From Heliocidaris tuberculata (Eukaryota > Echinodermata > Echinoidea > Camarodonta > Echinometridae), in the NCBI GenBank assembly GCA_025618425.1, contig CM046850.1, positions 29,302,347 through 29,366,346 on the forward strand: a DNA stretch of 64,000 nucleotides, in the 5' to 3' direction. Positions 46,358 to 58,300 of this stretch are shown one piece after another; position 1 is the first letter of the stretch; the number at the start of each line of letters is the position of its first letter. Both the position numbers and the translations under genes were made by a program. The notes beneath the pieces were generated by a model that did not search any database, was not told the DNA's origin, and worked only from the letters and a program-made list of their open reading frames with translations.

Positions 46358-47894
46358 TAATGTGCGATATTCGTCATATCTTATAGAAGGCATAATTTGT
46401 CTTAATCCAAGGTTACTTTGATATATTTTGTATCTTTCGTAAATCCAAACAACCGACGCATGGAAAGACTTGAAAGACGATATCTAAAGAGTTGTTTGTA
46501 CACTTGAAATTTAAAGCATGTCTTCAATGCTTAAATACATGAATGCATCAGATTATCATAAACAAAACCGTATTCATAATTTATACTTACTAAGATGTAT
46601 TCCTATGCGTAATGTGCTGTATAACGATTTTTGGATGCATTTTTTGTTTTGTTTTTGTTTTTGTTTTTGTTTTTAAAAACATATTTCACTCTGCTTTTCA
46701 CTTGCATTAACATGTATACGTCAACTCCAAATTATTTTGTCATTCAAAGCGATTTCGTTAAAAAAATCTGCTCTCAAAATTATTTAAAACCTTTTTGTTT
46801 TCTGTATATGAACTTTGAAAGTATTGCAAATATATGCTTTTAAAGGGGCTAAAAAAGAGCTGAATGATTTAATATTTATCAGCGTCATATAAAGCCCACC
46901 GCACACTATACGATCGATTGCGCCACTGTTCCTAACCATGTTTGCTGTTTTCAAAGCTATTACATTTTATTAGAACCATGTAGCATAAAAAGAAAAATAT
47001 TATTTTTGCCAATTTGAAGAACAAAGTATGATCAATTTACTTACTTACTTCGATGTTGAGGCATAAAGGAATCCTTATTTGCCCCTCCAGGAAATACTGT
47101 CTCTCTGGTATGGACTGTACTTAAGGGGGTGGCTGAACCAATGTTTCCCGAGAAGAGACTTAAACTGATTTACACTTGCTTAAATAATTCCTGTCGTGAA
47201 AGGGTTAAACATATATAAATATATATATATATGGTAACTTCTATTCTGGTTCCCCTTTTGCTTTTTTCTATCTTCGCTCAATTCACGGAGTGCATGTAAC
47301 TTGCATGTCACATTCATGTTTTCTGTCACATCGCTTCGTCCCTTTACTTTTTCATCTTTTCCCTTCTTACTCTCTTTACCCCTCTCTGGACTGTTTCCTA
47401 CTCTTGGTCTCCACCTCTCACTATTATGTTCCCTCCTCTCTCCTATTTCAACTCCTCTTGCTTCCCCGTACATCTGTCTCTCTCCCCCTCTCTCCTCCTC
47501 CCCCTCTTTCTATTATACTAATTCTGCTAATACTTGCCAGCTTAAGAAAATAGCAAAATCTGCCAGAACTATTATGATTCAATTTACTCAGACGCCAAAA
47601 CAGAAGAGTAAAGAATGCCATTGTACAAAAAGTAAGAGAGATAGACCTGTAGTGGTAGAATAGTCAAACAGCCAGAACGGATAGTTATAAAAATGTTTTA
47701 TGCAGTTTTTTAGTTTTATCTACTATATATTCACACTTATAATGTATGTATAATAATTGTAAATGTGTTTCATTGTTGAACTCTCATACCCCGAGAGGGT
47801 GTCGATAGAGTCAATAAATCTTATCTTATCTTATCTTATACAACTTTATTCCTTTCGTGCTCTCCCATCCCTTCTCCCCTCTCTACTCGTTCTA
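46358..47894. other. No gene seen; one retroelement tail
   Basis: A (TTTTTG)n lies at about 46640-46672. At 47775-47838 the sequence ACCCCGAGAGGGTGTCGATA runs into (TCTTA)n and looks like a retroelement 3' end. No coding gene recognised. Confidence 0.45.
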
Positions 47895-48049
47895 CACTCA
47901 GCCAAAAAAAAGTGGCCATTCTTTATTGTTCCAAATTTTCGTGTAAACCGTCAATAAAATGTCAAGAAATATAGAGCTCAATCTTATTGACGGTTTATAT
48001 GAAAACTTTGAACTATGAAGAGTGCCCACTTTTCTCTTTTTGCTGAGCG
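47895..48049. mobile_element. TA-flanked mariner-type MITE
   Basis: 155 bp with ends CACTCAGCCAAAAA and, inverted, CGCTCAGCAAAAAG, flanked by TA on both sides. The arms meet at TAAACCGTCAATAA and its inverse. Confidence 0.8.
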
Positions 48050-48635
48050 TATTTCCTTCTCTTATACACACTCTACAGACATACATGCATGTGAAAAATA
48101 AGAACCAATTTGGATGTCTAGAAATAAAAATCGCTTTGCAATACATGATAAATGTTAATAACTCATATGGGGATTGAAAACGAAAATGCTATATACTAGT
48201 AATTTCAATTCAATTGATATTTTGGACAAGAACGCTCTTGAATACTTCGTGTGCGTGTGAATGTTCACGTGCCAGGCATTCGATACTTCTGTTCTAAGTA
48301 TATCAGCTGGCAGCACAGTTTGGCAGCCTTGCAACCTACAATTTCATTCTCAGAATTTCTAGATAGCCTCTAAAATCGAAAGGAAAAGTGTATGTTTATG
48401 CAAATCAACGACACAAACTTATATAGTCGGTATCAAAATTCTGCTCACAACTGTCATTCTCTCGTGATTCTATAAGAAAATACAGACCACTTCAGATGAA
48501 ATCTATAAAAAGTGTCCGGGAGCGGAATGCTCCTGGGAATTAAATGATTAGATTATGGACCACTTAACCACCCCAAATAGGAAAATAATTGGACTCAAGA
48601 TTACAAATGAAAAGTATGGAATTTAATCTTGAACA
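48050..48635. other. No gene seen
   Basis: No recognised feature. Confidence 0.5.
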
Positions 48636-48782
48636 GAGCCCTCTTGTATAAAAAGTTGCGATTAAACGCAACTCAAAAAATTTAACCCAAGTCCCCAAAA
48701 CGCGATCCTGATTGGGTGAAAATCCAGTTGCGTTTAATTTTTTGAGTTGCGTTCAATCGCAACTTTTTATGCAAGAGGGCTC
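48636..48782. mobile_element. Hairpin MITE, family G-related, copy 3
   Basis: Arms GAGCCCTCTTGTATAAAAAG and the inverse of GAGCCCTCTTGCATAAAAAG, followed in both by TTGCGATT(A/G)AACGCAACTC. The centre is CTGATTGGGTGAAAAT. The flanks share CAG. Confidence 0.75.
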
Positions 48783-49182
48783 AGACACTTTAAAGAAGTT
48801 ATTGTTTGTATTGTTTACAAAAGAAATCAGATACAAAATAAAGTATTCAAAGTCCGACATGGATAATATACATAGAAAATATGACGATGGTGAGAACTTT
48901 CAAATATCTAAACTTTGATGCTTTAAGTATGGAAGTCTGAAGAATGAAATTAAGACCTCAACAACATTAATGCTCATTATCATTAATTCCCTAATCAAAC
49001 CTATAGCGGACGAAATCGCCAAAGTCTTTTTAGTGTATCCAACGATGGCCGGTTATGAAGAATACTGTCTAGGAAGAAGGCTGTGATGAGTGACTGCGAT
49101 GATGAACAGTGCAGAGACAGAGGAAGATGACTACGATGACGACGAAGTGACAAGGATCACGGTGGTCGAACGATTCGTCGAA

Positions 49183-51920
49183 CTAATGTAGCTGTAGGCG
49201 ATTTAGCCAGTGTTTACCGACATACGAAAAAAAAAAAATTTGGCGAATACGCTGGCGTACGTCGAATAAGTTATGGGTAAGTTTTGTATAAGTTAAGAGC
49301 ACGCTGGAGCACGCTGGAGCACGCTGGTATACGTCGTAAAATACGTCGAAAAATTTTGTGCATGCACAAAATTTTTCGACGTAAGCCAGCGTATGGCTCA
49401 TACATCCCGCATACACGGGCCATAAGTTGTAGGTAAGTTATACGATCGTTGACACACGTTCACACACGTTACTTGTAAGTTTACTCATAAGTCGGAATAC
49501 GTCGAGATAATGTCTAGCTAACCCAAAACTTATTTCTAACTTATGGCTAACGTGCTCAGGGGACCGTTGCACAAAACTTGCGTTTAATCGCAACTCTTAA
49601 AAATCAAACGCAAGTCCTTAATGCGCACTTCTGATTGGCTGAAAATAAAGTTGAATTTGATTTTCCTGAGTTGCGTTGAAACGCAAGTTTTGTACAATGG
49701 GCCCCTGAACCTATTTGTAACTTATATCGAACTAATCTCCAACACATATTGAAGTATGTAGACGTATTTTACGTATTCCGGACAACCAGAGAACTTACTG
49801 AAACGTGTTTCTAACTTACAGCTACCGTAAAAAGGCGTATTGGCAGCGTTCTTCGAAGTGTTTTTCGGCATGACGGTGATGTTGATATGGTGATATTGAT
49901 CCTGCGACGGTGATGTTGATACTGCGATGTCTAGTGCAGTTATGATTTGAATCATTGTAGTAATTGTTGGTGATTCGTGTTAAATGGCAATCAGTCATTT
50001 TGACTATTATCACCAACAATGTTTTTTCGTGATTTTTTTCTTTCACAGACATACTTTAATCATAATAAATAATACAATTTAATTCTCTTTAATCATTGAA
50101 CGGCAGCCTTTTTATAGGCTACGACACGTGATCGCCGGCGATACGCTGCCGCGCGCTATGCATAAGGTAGGCGTTGGGCGTAAGTTGTGAACGCCGGCAA
50201 CACGCTAATGGCGCAATCACATATTGACGATTTTGCCAGCGTATGCCCGACGTATCATAATTTCTCTAAAACGCTGGCATACGCTGAACTATCGATTTTT
50301 TTTCCTATTTTGGGCGTATATATAACGTATTAGTATAGTAACGTATTAGCGTGTTGCCGGCGTTCACAACTTACGCCCAACGATAGTCTAACTTATGCAT
50401 AGCGTTGGCAATTGGCGACCGTTGGCGATTTAGCCAGCGTATGCCGACGTATAAAAAAATTGGCGAATACGCTGGCGTACGTCGAATAAGTTATGGGTAA
50501 GTTTTGTATAAGTTACGAGCACACTGAAGCACTCTGGTATACGTCGTAGTACGGCGAGGTCGACGTATGCCAGCGTATGGCTCATACGTCCCACATACGC
50601 GGGCCATAAGTTGTAGGTAAGTTAAGCGATCGTTACATGTAAGTTACTCATAAGTCTAAATACGTCGAGATAATGTCTAGCGTACCCAAAACTTATTTCT
50701 AACCTATGAGTAACATGCTTTGAACCTATGTGTAACGTATATCGAACTTATCTCCAACGCATACTGACGTATTATGTAGACTTATTTGACGTGTTTCGGC
50801 GACCACAGAACCTACGAACGTGTTTCTAACTTGCAGGTACCGTATGATGGCGTATTGGCAGCGTACTTCGAAGTTTTCTTCGGCATGACGGTGATGTTGA
50901 TACGGTGATGTTGATACTGCGATGTTTAGTGCGGTTATGATTTGAATCGTTGTTGTTGTTGATGATGATTCGTGTTAAATGGCAATTAGTCATTTTGACT
51001 ATTATCACCAACAATATGTTTTCGTTATTTTTCTTTCACAGACATACTTTAATGATATAAAATAATACCATTTAATGCTCTCAAAATTAATCGTCGAGTG
51101 GCAGCCTCTTTATAGGGTACGACACGTGATCGTCGGCGATACGCTGCCGCGCGCTATGCATAAGTTAGACTATCGTTGGGCGTAAGTTGTGAACGTCGGC
51201 AACACGCTAAGCATTTGTTGGTATAAGTTATCTATAAGTTATCGAGATTCTATACAAGTTACTAATACGTTAGGTATACGCCCAACTCGTTATGAATACG
51301 CTATGTATACGCCCAAAATTGAAAAAAAAAACCTTTGTCCGGAACACGTCAAATACGTACATACGTCAATATGCGTTTGAGATACGTTCGATATAAGTTA
51401 CACATAGGTTTAAAGCACGTTACTCACAAGTTTTGGGTACGCTAGACATTATCTCGACGTATTTCGACTTATGAGTAACTTACAAGTAACGTGTGTCAAC
51501 GAGTGTCAACGATCGCATAACTTACCTACAACTTATGGCCCGCATATGGGGAACGTATGAGCCGTACGCTGGCATACGTCGAAAATTTTTGTGCTTGCAC
51601 AAAATTTTGGGACGACCTCTACAATTACCCATAACTTATTCGTTTTACCCTAGCGTATTCGCCGAATTTTTCATACGTCGGCATACGCTGGCTAAAACGC
51701 CAAGGTGTGACAGCTACATAAGCATTCGTTGGTATAAGTTAAATCTAAAGTTATTAATACGTTTTTGTATACGCCAAACTCGTTATGAATACGCTATGTA
51801 TACGCCCAAAATTGAAACACACACACACACACACAAATCGATAGTTCAGCGTATGCGAGCGTTTTAAAAGAAATTTTGATACGTCAGCATACATTGGTTA
51901 CATCGTCAATATGTGACAGG
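49183..51920. mobile_element. Large nested foldback repeat complex
   Basis: Two direct copies of a long unit (about 49190-50210 and 50410-51215) share ACGGTGATGTTGATACTGCG, GTGTTAAATGGCAAT and ACGCTGCCGCGCGCTATGC. Inverted partial copies lie at 50213-50405 and 51216-51720. The outer ends pair: GTAGCTGTAGGCGATTTAGCC at 49190 against GGCTAAAACGCC...AGCTAC at 51690-51718. Short motifs of the TACGCTGGCATACGTCG and ACTTATAAGTT type recur throughout. No coding frame is conserved. The layout resembles foldback elements with long subrepeated arms, such as the TU elements described in sea urchins. Confidence 0.75.
49556..49709. mobile_element. Hairpin MITE nested in foldback unit 1, family G-related copy 4
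   Basis: TCAGGGGACCGTTGCACAAA to GTACAATGGGCCCCTGA, with the centre CTGATTGGCTGAAAAT. Unit 2 of the foldback lacks it at the matching site near 50710-50720, so it inserted after the unit duplication or was lost from unit 2. Confidence 0.75.
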
Positions 51921-52019
51921 GCCATAACGAAGATGGCGATGATTGCATGCTTGGCCATAACGAAGATGGCGATGATTGCATGCTTGGCCATAACGAAGAT
52001 GGCGATGACTGCATGCTTC
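51921..52019 (+). repeat. 33-bp tandem repeat, three copies
   Basis: GCCATAACGAAGATGGCGAT begins at 51921, 51954 and 51987. Copies are nearly identical. The period is a multiple of three, so a short repeated frame exists, but no gene context supports it. Confidence 0.92.
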
Positions 52020-52139
52020 AAAGTCTCTCGACAACCATACCGACTTGATATGATAAGATGACACGCAACGTGACTTCTGACTGCCAAGATCGACCCAACG
52101 TCGATCATAAATTAAGAAAACAATGGATTATTAATCCAG

Positions 52140-52560
52140 TCCGTTATTACAATTTGCGCATGTGCAGATAAAGGTCATTTGCATCGAGTACAATTGACCT
52201 TTATAATCTGTCATTTTGTACGCACCACGGCTGCGCGCACTATTATGATTATTATGATTATTATTTTATCAATGGATTTGGGGATTTTACATGATCAAGT
52301 AGCGCGTCCACTAAAACGAATGCGCGCCAAGTACAAATTGGGGTCATTTCAGGGTCATTTGTACCATAAACTAATAAGCCAGTTCATAATTACGACCATT
52401 ACGACTTGCGTATGTGCAGATGAAAGTCATTTGTACCGAGTACAATTGACCTCTGTACACTTTCATAGTGTGCGCACCATGATGCCCGCACCAGTATGAT
52501 TTTACCTATGGATTTTACATGATCAAGTAGCGCGTCCACCAAAACAGAAACATTTGCCTT
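52140..52560 (+). repeat. 252-bp duplication
   Basis: GAGTACAATTGACCT occurs at about 52186 and 52438. Both are preceded by GTGCAGAT(A/G)AA and followed by TTTTACATGATCAAGTAGCG. The copies have diverged. Confidence 0.8.
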
Positions 52561-52943
52561 TTTTTCAAATTAGGGTCATTACAGGGTCACTGTACCACGA
52601 CCTAATTAAGAACTAATTATGATGATAAATGATCATATAGTCATCTGTAATCATCGTTATAATATTGATCGATACGTTACGGTTTAGTTTTTCAAAATCT
52701 GGTTTCGGACCTACGCTTGAGAAATAAAAATTTTCATAAAATAACTGTACTCGAAATTTGACACATAATTTTACCATGATTATATAGCTCACGCAAGCTT
52801 CTTTATTGGAACTTGTTTACTAGCGTAATCAAGTCAAATAAAAGGCTTTCTAAAATCATGAAAATAACGTAGTGATTTGATGGAAGATGTCATGAAAGGA
52901 AGTCGCAAAAAGAAAACCAATAACCAGTGCTCTAGTGGTACAG
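52561..52943. other. No gene seen
   Basis: No recognised feature. Confidence 0.5.
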
Positions 52944-53522
52944 TTAAATGAGAATGAAACTCTGGGGAAATAGAGAGGACAGAGAGAGAAGCAATTTAAA
53001 AAAAGTTCCATCAAAATCGGTTACGAAATGAGAAAGTTATGAAATTTTGAAAAGGCTCAATTTACTTTGTATGGCGATCCTCAAATTGGCAATGTTGCTT
53101 CAAAGTGACAGGTTTAGTAGTACAACTCTCCATATGTTTTGTACACAAAATTTCATATTTTCCCTATTATCTCTCAAGGTGCAGCTTGTCTCCTTCTTAG
53201 CTCAAGATATATCATGGGAAAATGTATATGACACAACATAGGCCTATGTTGAGTTCACAAAAAGACAAGCAGCATCTTTAGAGATAATGGAGAAAATATG
53301 AAATTTGTGTACAAAACATATGGAGAGTTGTACTACTAAACCTGCCATTTTGAAGCGACATTGCCAATTTGAGGATCGCCATAGAAAGTAAATTGATACT
53401 TTTCAAACTTTTATAAATTTCTCATTTCGTAACCGATTTTGATGGAACTTCTTTTTAATTGCTTCTCTCTACCTTCTCTTTTCATTAAACTTGATTTTCC
53501 CCAGGGTTTCATTTTCCTTTAA
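52944..53522. mobile_element. TTAA-flanked foldback MITE
   Basis: Ends TTAAATGAGAATGAAAC and, inverted, TTAAAGGAAAATGAAAC. Arms of about 240 bases share ATCAAAATCGGTTACGAAAT and CTCCATATGTTTTGTACAC around a short loop near 53220. It is more diverged than the copy at 21717. Confidence 0.85.
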
Positions 53523-54074
53523 ATTTAATTATTTCAAGGTATTATAAGTAGTATTTAGTATTCTTTGTTTAATTATAAGATGAAAATACCTCTGCTATAA
53601 ATACTTATAAACATACCAAATCTCTAATTGGGAAATTGGATCAGTTAAATGAAATAGCTTGTAATGGCTTATCGTTTGTGAGAAAACATATGAGTAATTT
53701 TCAAATCTCCAATGAATATCAATTCCCCTCAAACCTACTATTTTCATGACCATAGAGGATTATAGCTATCGTTCTAGCATTTCTGTTAGTCCCGCAGGAT
53801 CTGCTCACAAGATTAATATATTAGAAATGTAATTAGCCTATCACAACGATAAATTCGATATAAAATGAAGGGGCTTTTGGTGCAAATTCTAGGTGATGTA
53901 TATTAAATAGAGGTTGTTGTTGTTATACATATCTTTCTCTTTCCATATTCGTAACATGGTTTCGCGACGAATGAAAATTTGCTTTGTTCTATAGTTCTGT
54001 TTTTCGCTCCCAAGTGCTTGTAAGCATGGCAGGGATGTAAGTTCATTTTCAAAATTAGGAAAGTGATGACAACT
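53523..54074. other. No gene seen; left flank of the retrotransposon
   Basis: Ends with the left copy of the CAACT target duplication (54070-54074). Confidence 0.5.
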
Positions 54075-54269
54075 TGTTATGTTCTTTATTTAAACTTAAG
54101 CCGAGTCTCACTCAAATAAATGGCACGAACACAACGAAGTAAAATAACTCAACTTATATTCTATGGGTCGGTCGTCTGTCTTCTTTTTAGAACACATCTC
54201 ATCACACAACACGTGTGTTACATAGAATGCTTCATAATGATAGTCTACAATCAAGTCTGATACATAACA
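54075..54269 (-). repeat. 3' LTR of the Ty3/gypsy element
   Basis: 195 bp, identical to 61062-61256 except for one base near its TG end on the plus strand (TGTTATG here, TGTTATA there). Confidence 0.95.
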
Positions 54270-54282
54270 TCCCTCCCCTTTT
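54270..54282 (-). promoter_or_regulatory. Polypurine tract
   Basis: AAAAGGGGAGGGA on the minus strand, directly next to the 3' LTR, the expected primer for plus-strand synthesis. Confidence 0.88.
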
Positions 54283-55304
54283 AGATGAATGGAAGGCTTA
54301 AGAATACATGCAGTGTAGGGTGTTGATGAATAACCATTTTTAACAGTTAAAACAACTTATTCCCTTTATCTGACTTCCATAAAATCATTAGCATATATAT
54401 CAAACCATGTGTTATTGTACTTGCTCAATAACTATAACTGTGAATGATTTTGTTGCAATTTATTAAATGCTGAAAATAAACATCTTACTAGTCTGCTACT
54501 AGTGTTTTTTTGTTTGTTTGTATGGTATAACTGTATTCCAAAACCAAAATATGACCACAAAATAAATGTTCAAAACTCTTCCATTATTATCAATACACTT
54601 GTCCAAAGAATTTACACATATAGGAATTGCTTACTTGTGCAAAATATAACTTAGCACAAAACACATCTTTACCACCATGTTGCAACTTCTTGGCAGCAAC
54701 AAAATAAACACAAATATTATACTCCTTTAAACTGACAGTAACTGTCATTATACATCTGGTAACCTTTTACCTTCAATCATATCAACATAAGACCTATTGA
54801 CTTTAACTTCAGTCAACATTTTGCTAAATTTCACTTTCCCATTAAACGGTAACAAACACATGCTGTAGATAGTTTAATCCATGCTAATTTAAACCATTTA
54901 AATTAAAAAAATTTACATGTGAAAAAATAACTTTTCCATCAAAATCATAGTTTAAATAGTTTACATCATGTTAAATTAACTTTTAACATAATACATTACT
55001 ATATACTCATAGTCAAATTAAATCTACAAGGTTTTGTCTCAGACAACAAATTGTCAGCGCTAACTTCTCGCTTTACATGTACACAAATATGTCATAAAAC
55101 TATCACATCCCTGCTATATATATTAAACATTAACTGCTTGACTTAATCAATTTCAAACCAATTCTGAAACACAAACAAACCACTAACAACCGGTGTGTAT
55201 GTGTATAAAATATCAAAATGTTGATAGAGGTGCATATGGTGGTAATGTATCACAATTGTGTGTGGGTGTTGATTTGTCTGTTTGATGATGCATATGTATT
55301 GAGT
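54283..55304 (-). other. 3' untranslated region of the retrotransposon
   Basis: About 1 kb between the end of Gag-Pol and the polypurine tract. It is AT-rich and has no frame resembling an envelope or accessory protein. Confidence 0.6.
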
Positions 55305-58300
55305 TTATTTGTACACAACATATTCTTGGAATTTGCTTGGCAATTTTCTCTGTCTTTGTGAAGACCTGTTTTGTTTTGGTGTTGTGTCAATGTTTGGTGT
55401 AGACACTTCTGGTACAGTTTTAGTGTTTGATTCTGACTGAATTCCAACAGTTTCTGACCTATGTCCTACATCCTCTTGAGCAGACGTTGCATTTTCATCA
55501 TTTGGTTGGCTGTTTGATGGTCTTGCATCCTGCTCTGGTGGATTTTGGGTTTGGTTGTCAGGAGTTGACCTGGCAGGGTTTAGAATTTCATGAGTCGTGT
55601 GGTCACCTGTACCTGCTGGCATATAATGTATCATGTGATCTACGTGACGCCTCACACGACGACCATCATCCAGTTCTATCAAGTACATGGATTCTGCGAT
55701 GATGTCTATCACCTTTCCGTACAACCAAGTAGGACCGGACGAGAAGTTCTTGACTTGTACATCATCATGTACAGCAAACCTTCTATCTCTCCTTCTGTCT
55801 GTTCGGCTTTTCATGGATGTTTGCTTCCGCTTCACATTCTTGTTTAGATCGGGCCGAATCTGATCCAATTTGCTGCGAAGCCTTCTCTTCAGCAACAGTT
55901 CACTAGGACTATTGCCGGTAGTCTCCTGAGGAGTGAGTCTGTACATCAACAGGAACTTCTGGAGTCTCATTTCAAGGTTGTCACCTGATGTCTTCCTCAC
56001 TCCCTTTTTCACTGTCTGAACTGCCCTTTCTGCAAGTCCATTGCTTGACGGATGCTTTGGAGCAGTTTGTACATGATGTATGTTGTTGTTAGTAAGGAAT
56101 TTTGTGAATTCCTCTAACAAGAATTGGCTGCCATTGTCGCTGACAATGGTTTCCGGCAAACCATGAGTGGCAAATAGTCTGCGAAGGACAACAACAGTTG
56201 CGTTTGCTGTAGCTTTACTGACACGCACTGCATCGATCCACTTGCTGTGTGCGTCCACGATTATCAAGACATCTTGATTCTCGATTTGCGCATAATCAAT
56301 GTGCAATCTCATCCATGGTTTGTTGGGAAATTCCCACGGATGGATAGGCGTCGCTTGTGGGCTACGCTGTTCAGCTTGACAGATAGGACATGTTCTGACT
56401 TTCCTTTCTAGATCTCTGTCAATCCCTGGCCACCACATGTATGAACGGGCGAGGCTTTTCATTTTGACTATACCAGGGTGTGTACAGTGCAGTTCATCCA
56501 TCAACTTGGTGCGCATGTCTTGGTCTGATGGTATTACTACTCTAGGTCCCCAGAGAAGTACTCCATCTTCTACAGTAAGCTCATCCTTCTTACAGATGAA
56601 TGGCTTGAATTCATCACTCAGGTTACTCTGTGTCCATCCTTGCTGAGTGTAATGCACCACTCTAGACAACACAGGATCTTTCCTGGTCTTAGTTCTGATC
56701 TCTTCAGCATCTACTGGTCTGGTGTCCACATCAGTGAGCAAATTTGCTCGGTTCGGAGGCTGGTCATTGAACTCGGCGAAGTTTTCATTGGACCATTCCT
56801 CGGGTGACATTGTAGGCATGGGCAACCTCGACAGTCCATCAACATTTTGATGCTTTTTGCCTTCTTTGTATACGATGTCGTATTCATAGGCTGACATTAT
56901 CACATGCCACCTGGCAATCCTAGCTGAGGCCATGGGACTGGCTGGTCTGTCACCGAATATCCCAAGAAGGGGCTTGTGGTCTGTGATGATACTGAAGTGC
57001 CTTCCATAAAGGTATTTGTGGAATTTCTTCAAGCCAAAGATGATTGATAGGGCCTCCTTTTCGAATTGTGCATAGTTTCTTTCACTGCATGTTAGAGTTC
57101 TAGATGCAAAGGCTATGGGCTGCTCTCTGCCATGTTCATCACGATGGCTTATCACTGCCCCAAGGCCATAGGGGCTGGCGTCCGTTTGAAGCAACAGCGG
57201 CTTGTTGGTACTGTAGTGCGTTAGCACACTTTGACTTTGCAGAAGTCTTTTGGAATTGATGAACGCCTTTTCCTGCTGTGGTCCCCAACGAAACATTGGA
57301 TCAGGTTCCACAGGGTTACTCCTCTTTCGGTTGCCTTTCCGTGAGGTCCCCTTGGAGGCGTATTCAGCTCTCAATAGCTCTGTCAGGGGGGCGATCTCTG
57401 TGGTGAGATCTGGAATGAATCTTCGGTAATAACCGAGAAGTCCCAAGTACGCTTGTAGCTGTGTTTGATTTACTGGCCTTGGTGCATCTCTGATCGCATC
57501 CAGCTTCTCTAGTAATGGACTAATACCACACCTGTCTATCTTGTGACCAAGGTACTGGATGGTTGGCTGCATGAAAGCACATTTCTGTTTTTTCAGTTTA
57601 AGTCCATTATCTCCCAGACACTTCAGAACTGCCTCCAAATTGGCTAGATGCTCTTCTTGTGTTTTTCCACTGATGATTACATCATCTAAGTAGGGGCGGC
57701 ACATTGGAATTTCTCCCAATAGTGATTCCATTGTTCTTTGGAATATTGCGGGGGCACTTGCGATTCCAAATGGAAGTCTCTTGTACTGATATAAACCTCT
57801 GTGAGTGTTTACAGTAGTATACTGCCTGGCTTCTTCATCCAATTCAATTTGGAGATAGGCATGCGACAAATCCAATTTGGAGAACAACTGTCCACCCTCC
57901 AAATCCTGGAGTAGATCCTCCAATGATGGAATCGGATATTGTTCTAAGTCCAAGAACTTGTTTGCAGTTACTTTATAATTTCCGCATATCCTGACTGATC
58001 CATCTGGTTTGTCTACAACAACAATTGGGCATGCAATTCTACTTGTTTTGACAGGCTCGATTACATCCTGTGCAATCAATTCATCAAGAGCTTTGTCCAC
58101 TTTATACCGACTCGTATAGGGCACTGGAGCGGCCTTGTAGAACAATTTCTCATTCACTATTTCCCTGGGATGTACTTCAGCTTTGAAGTCCTTCAGTTTC
58201 CCTATGGTAGCACAATCAAAAACATCTCGGTTTCGTTCGAGTATGTCTTCAAGGCTTTGTATCTTGTGGACTGCAGTCTCTTCCTTCAGGATGGTTTGGT

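Noticed and set aside
51921..52019. CRISPR-like array
   Set aside because: Three copies of a 33-bp unit lie directly head to tail with no unique spacers, in an animal genome.
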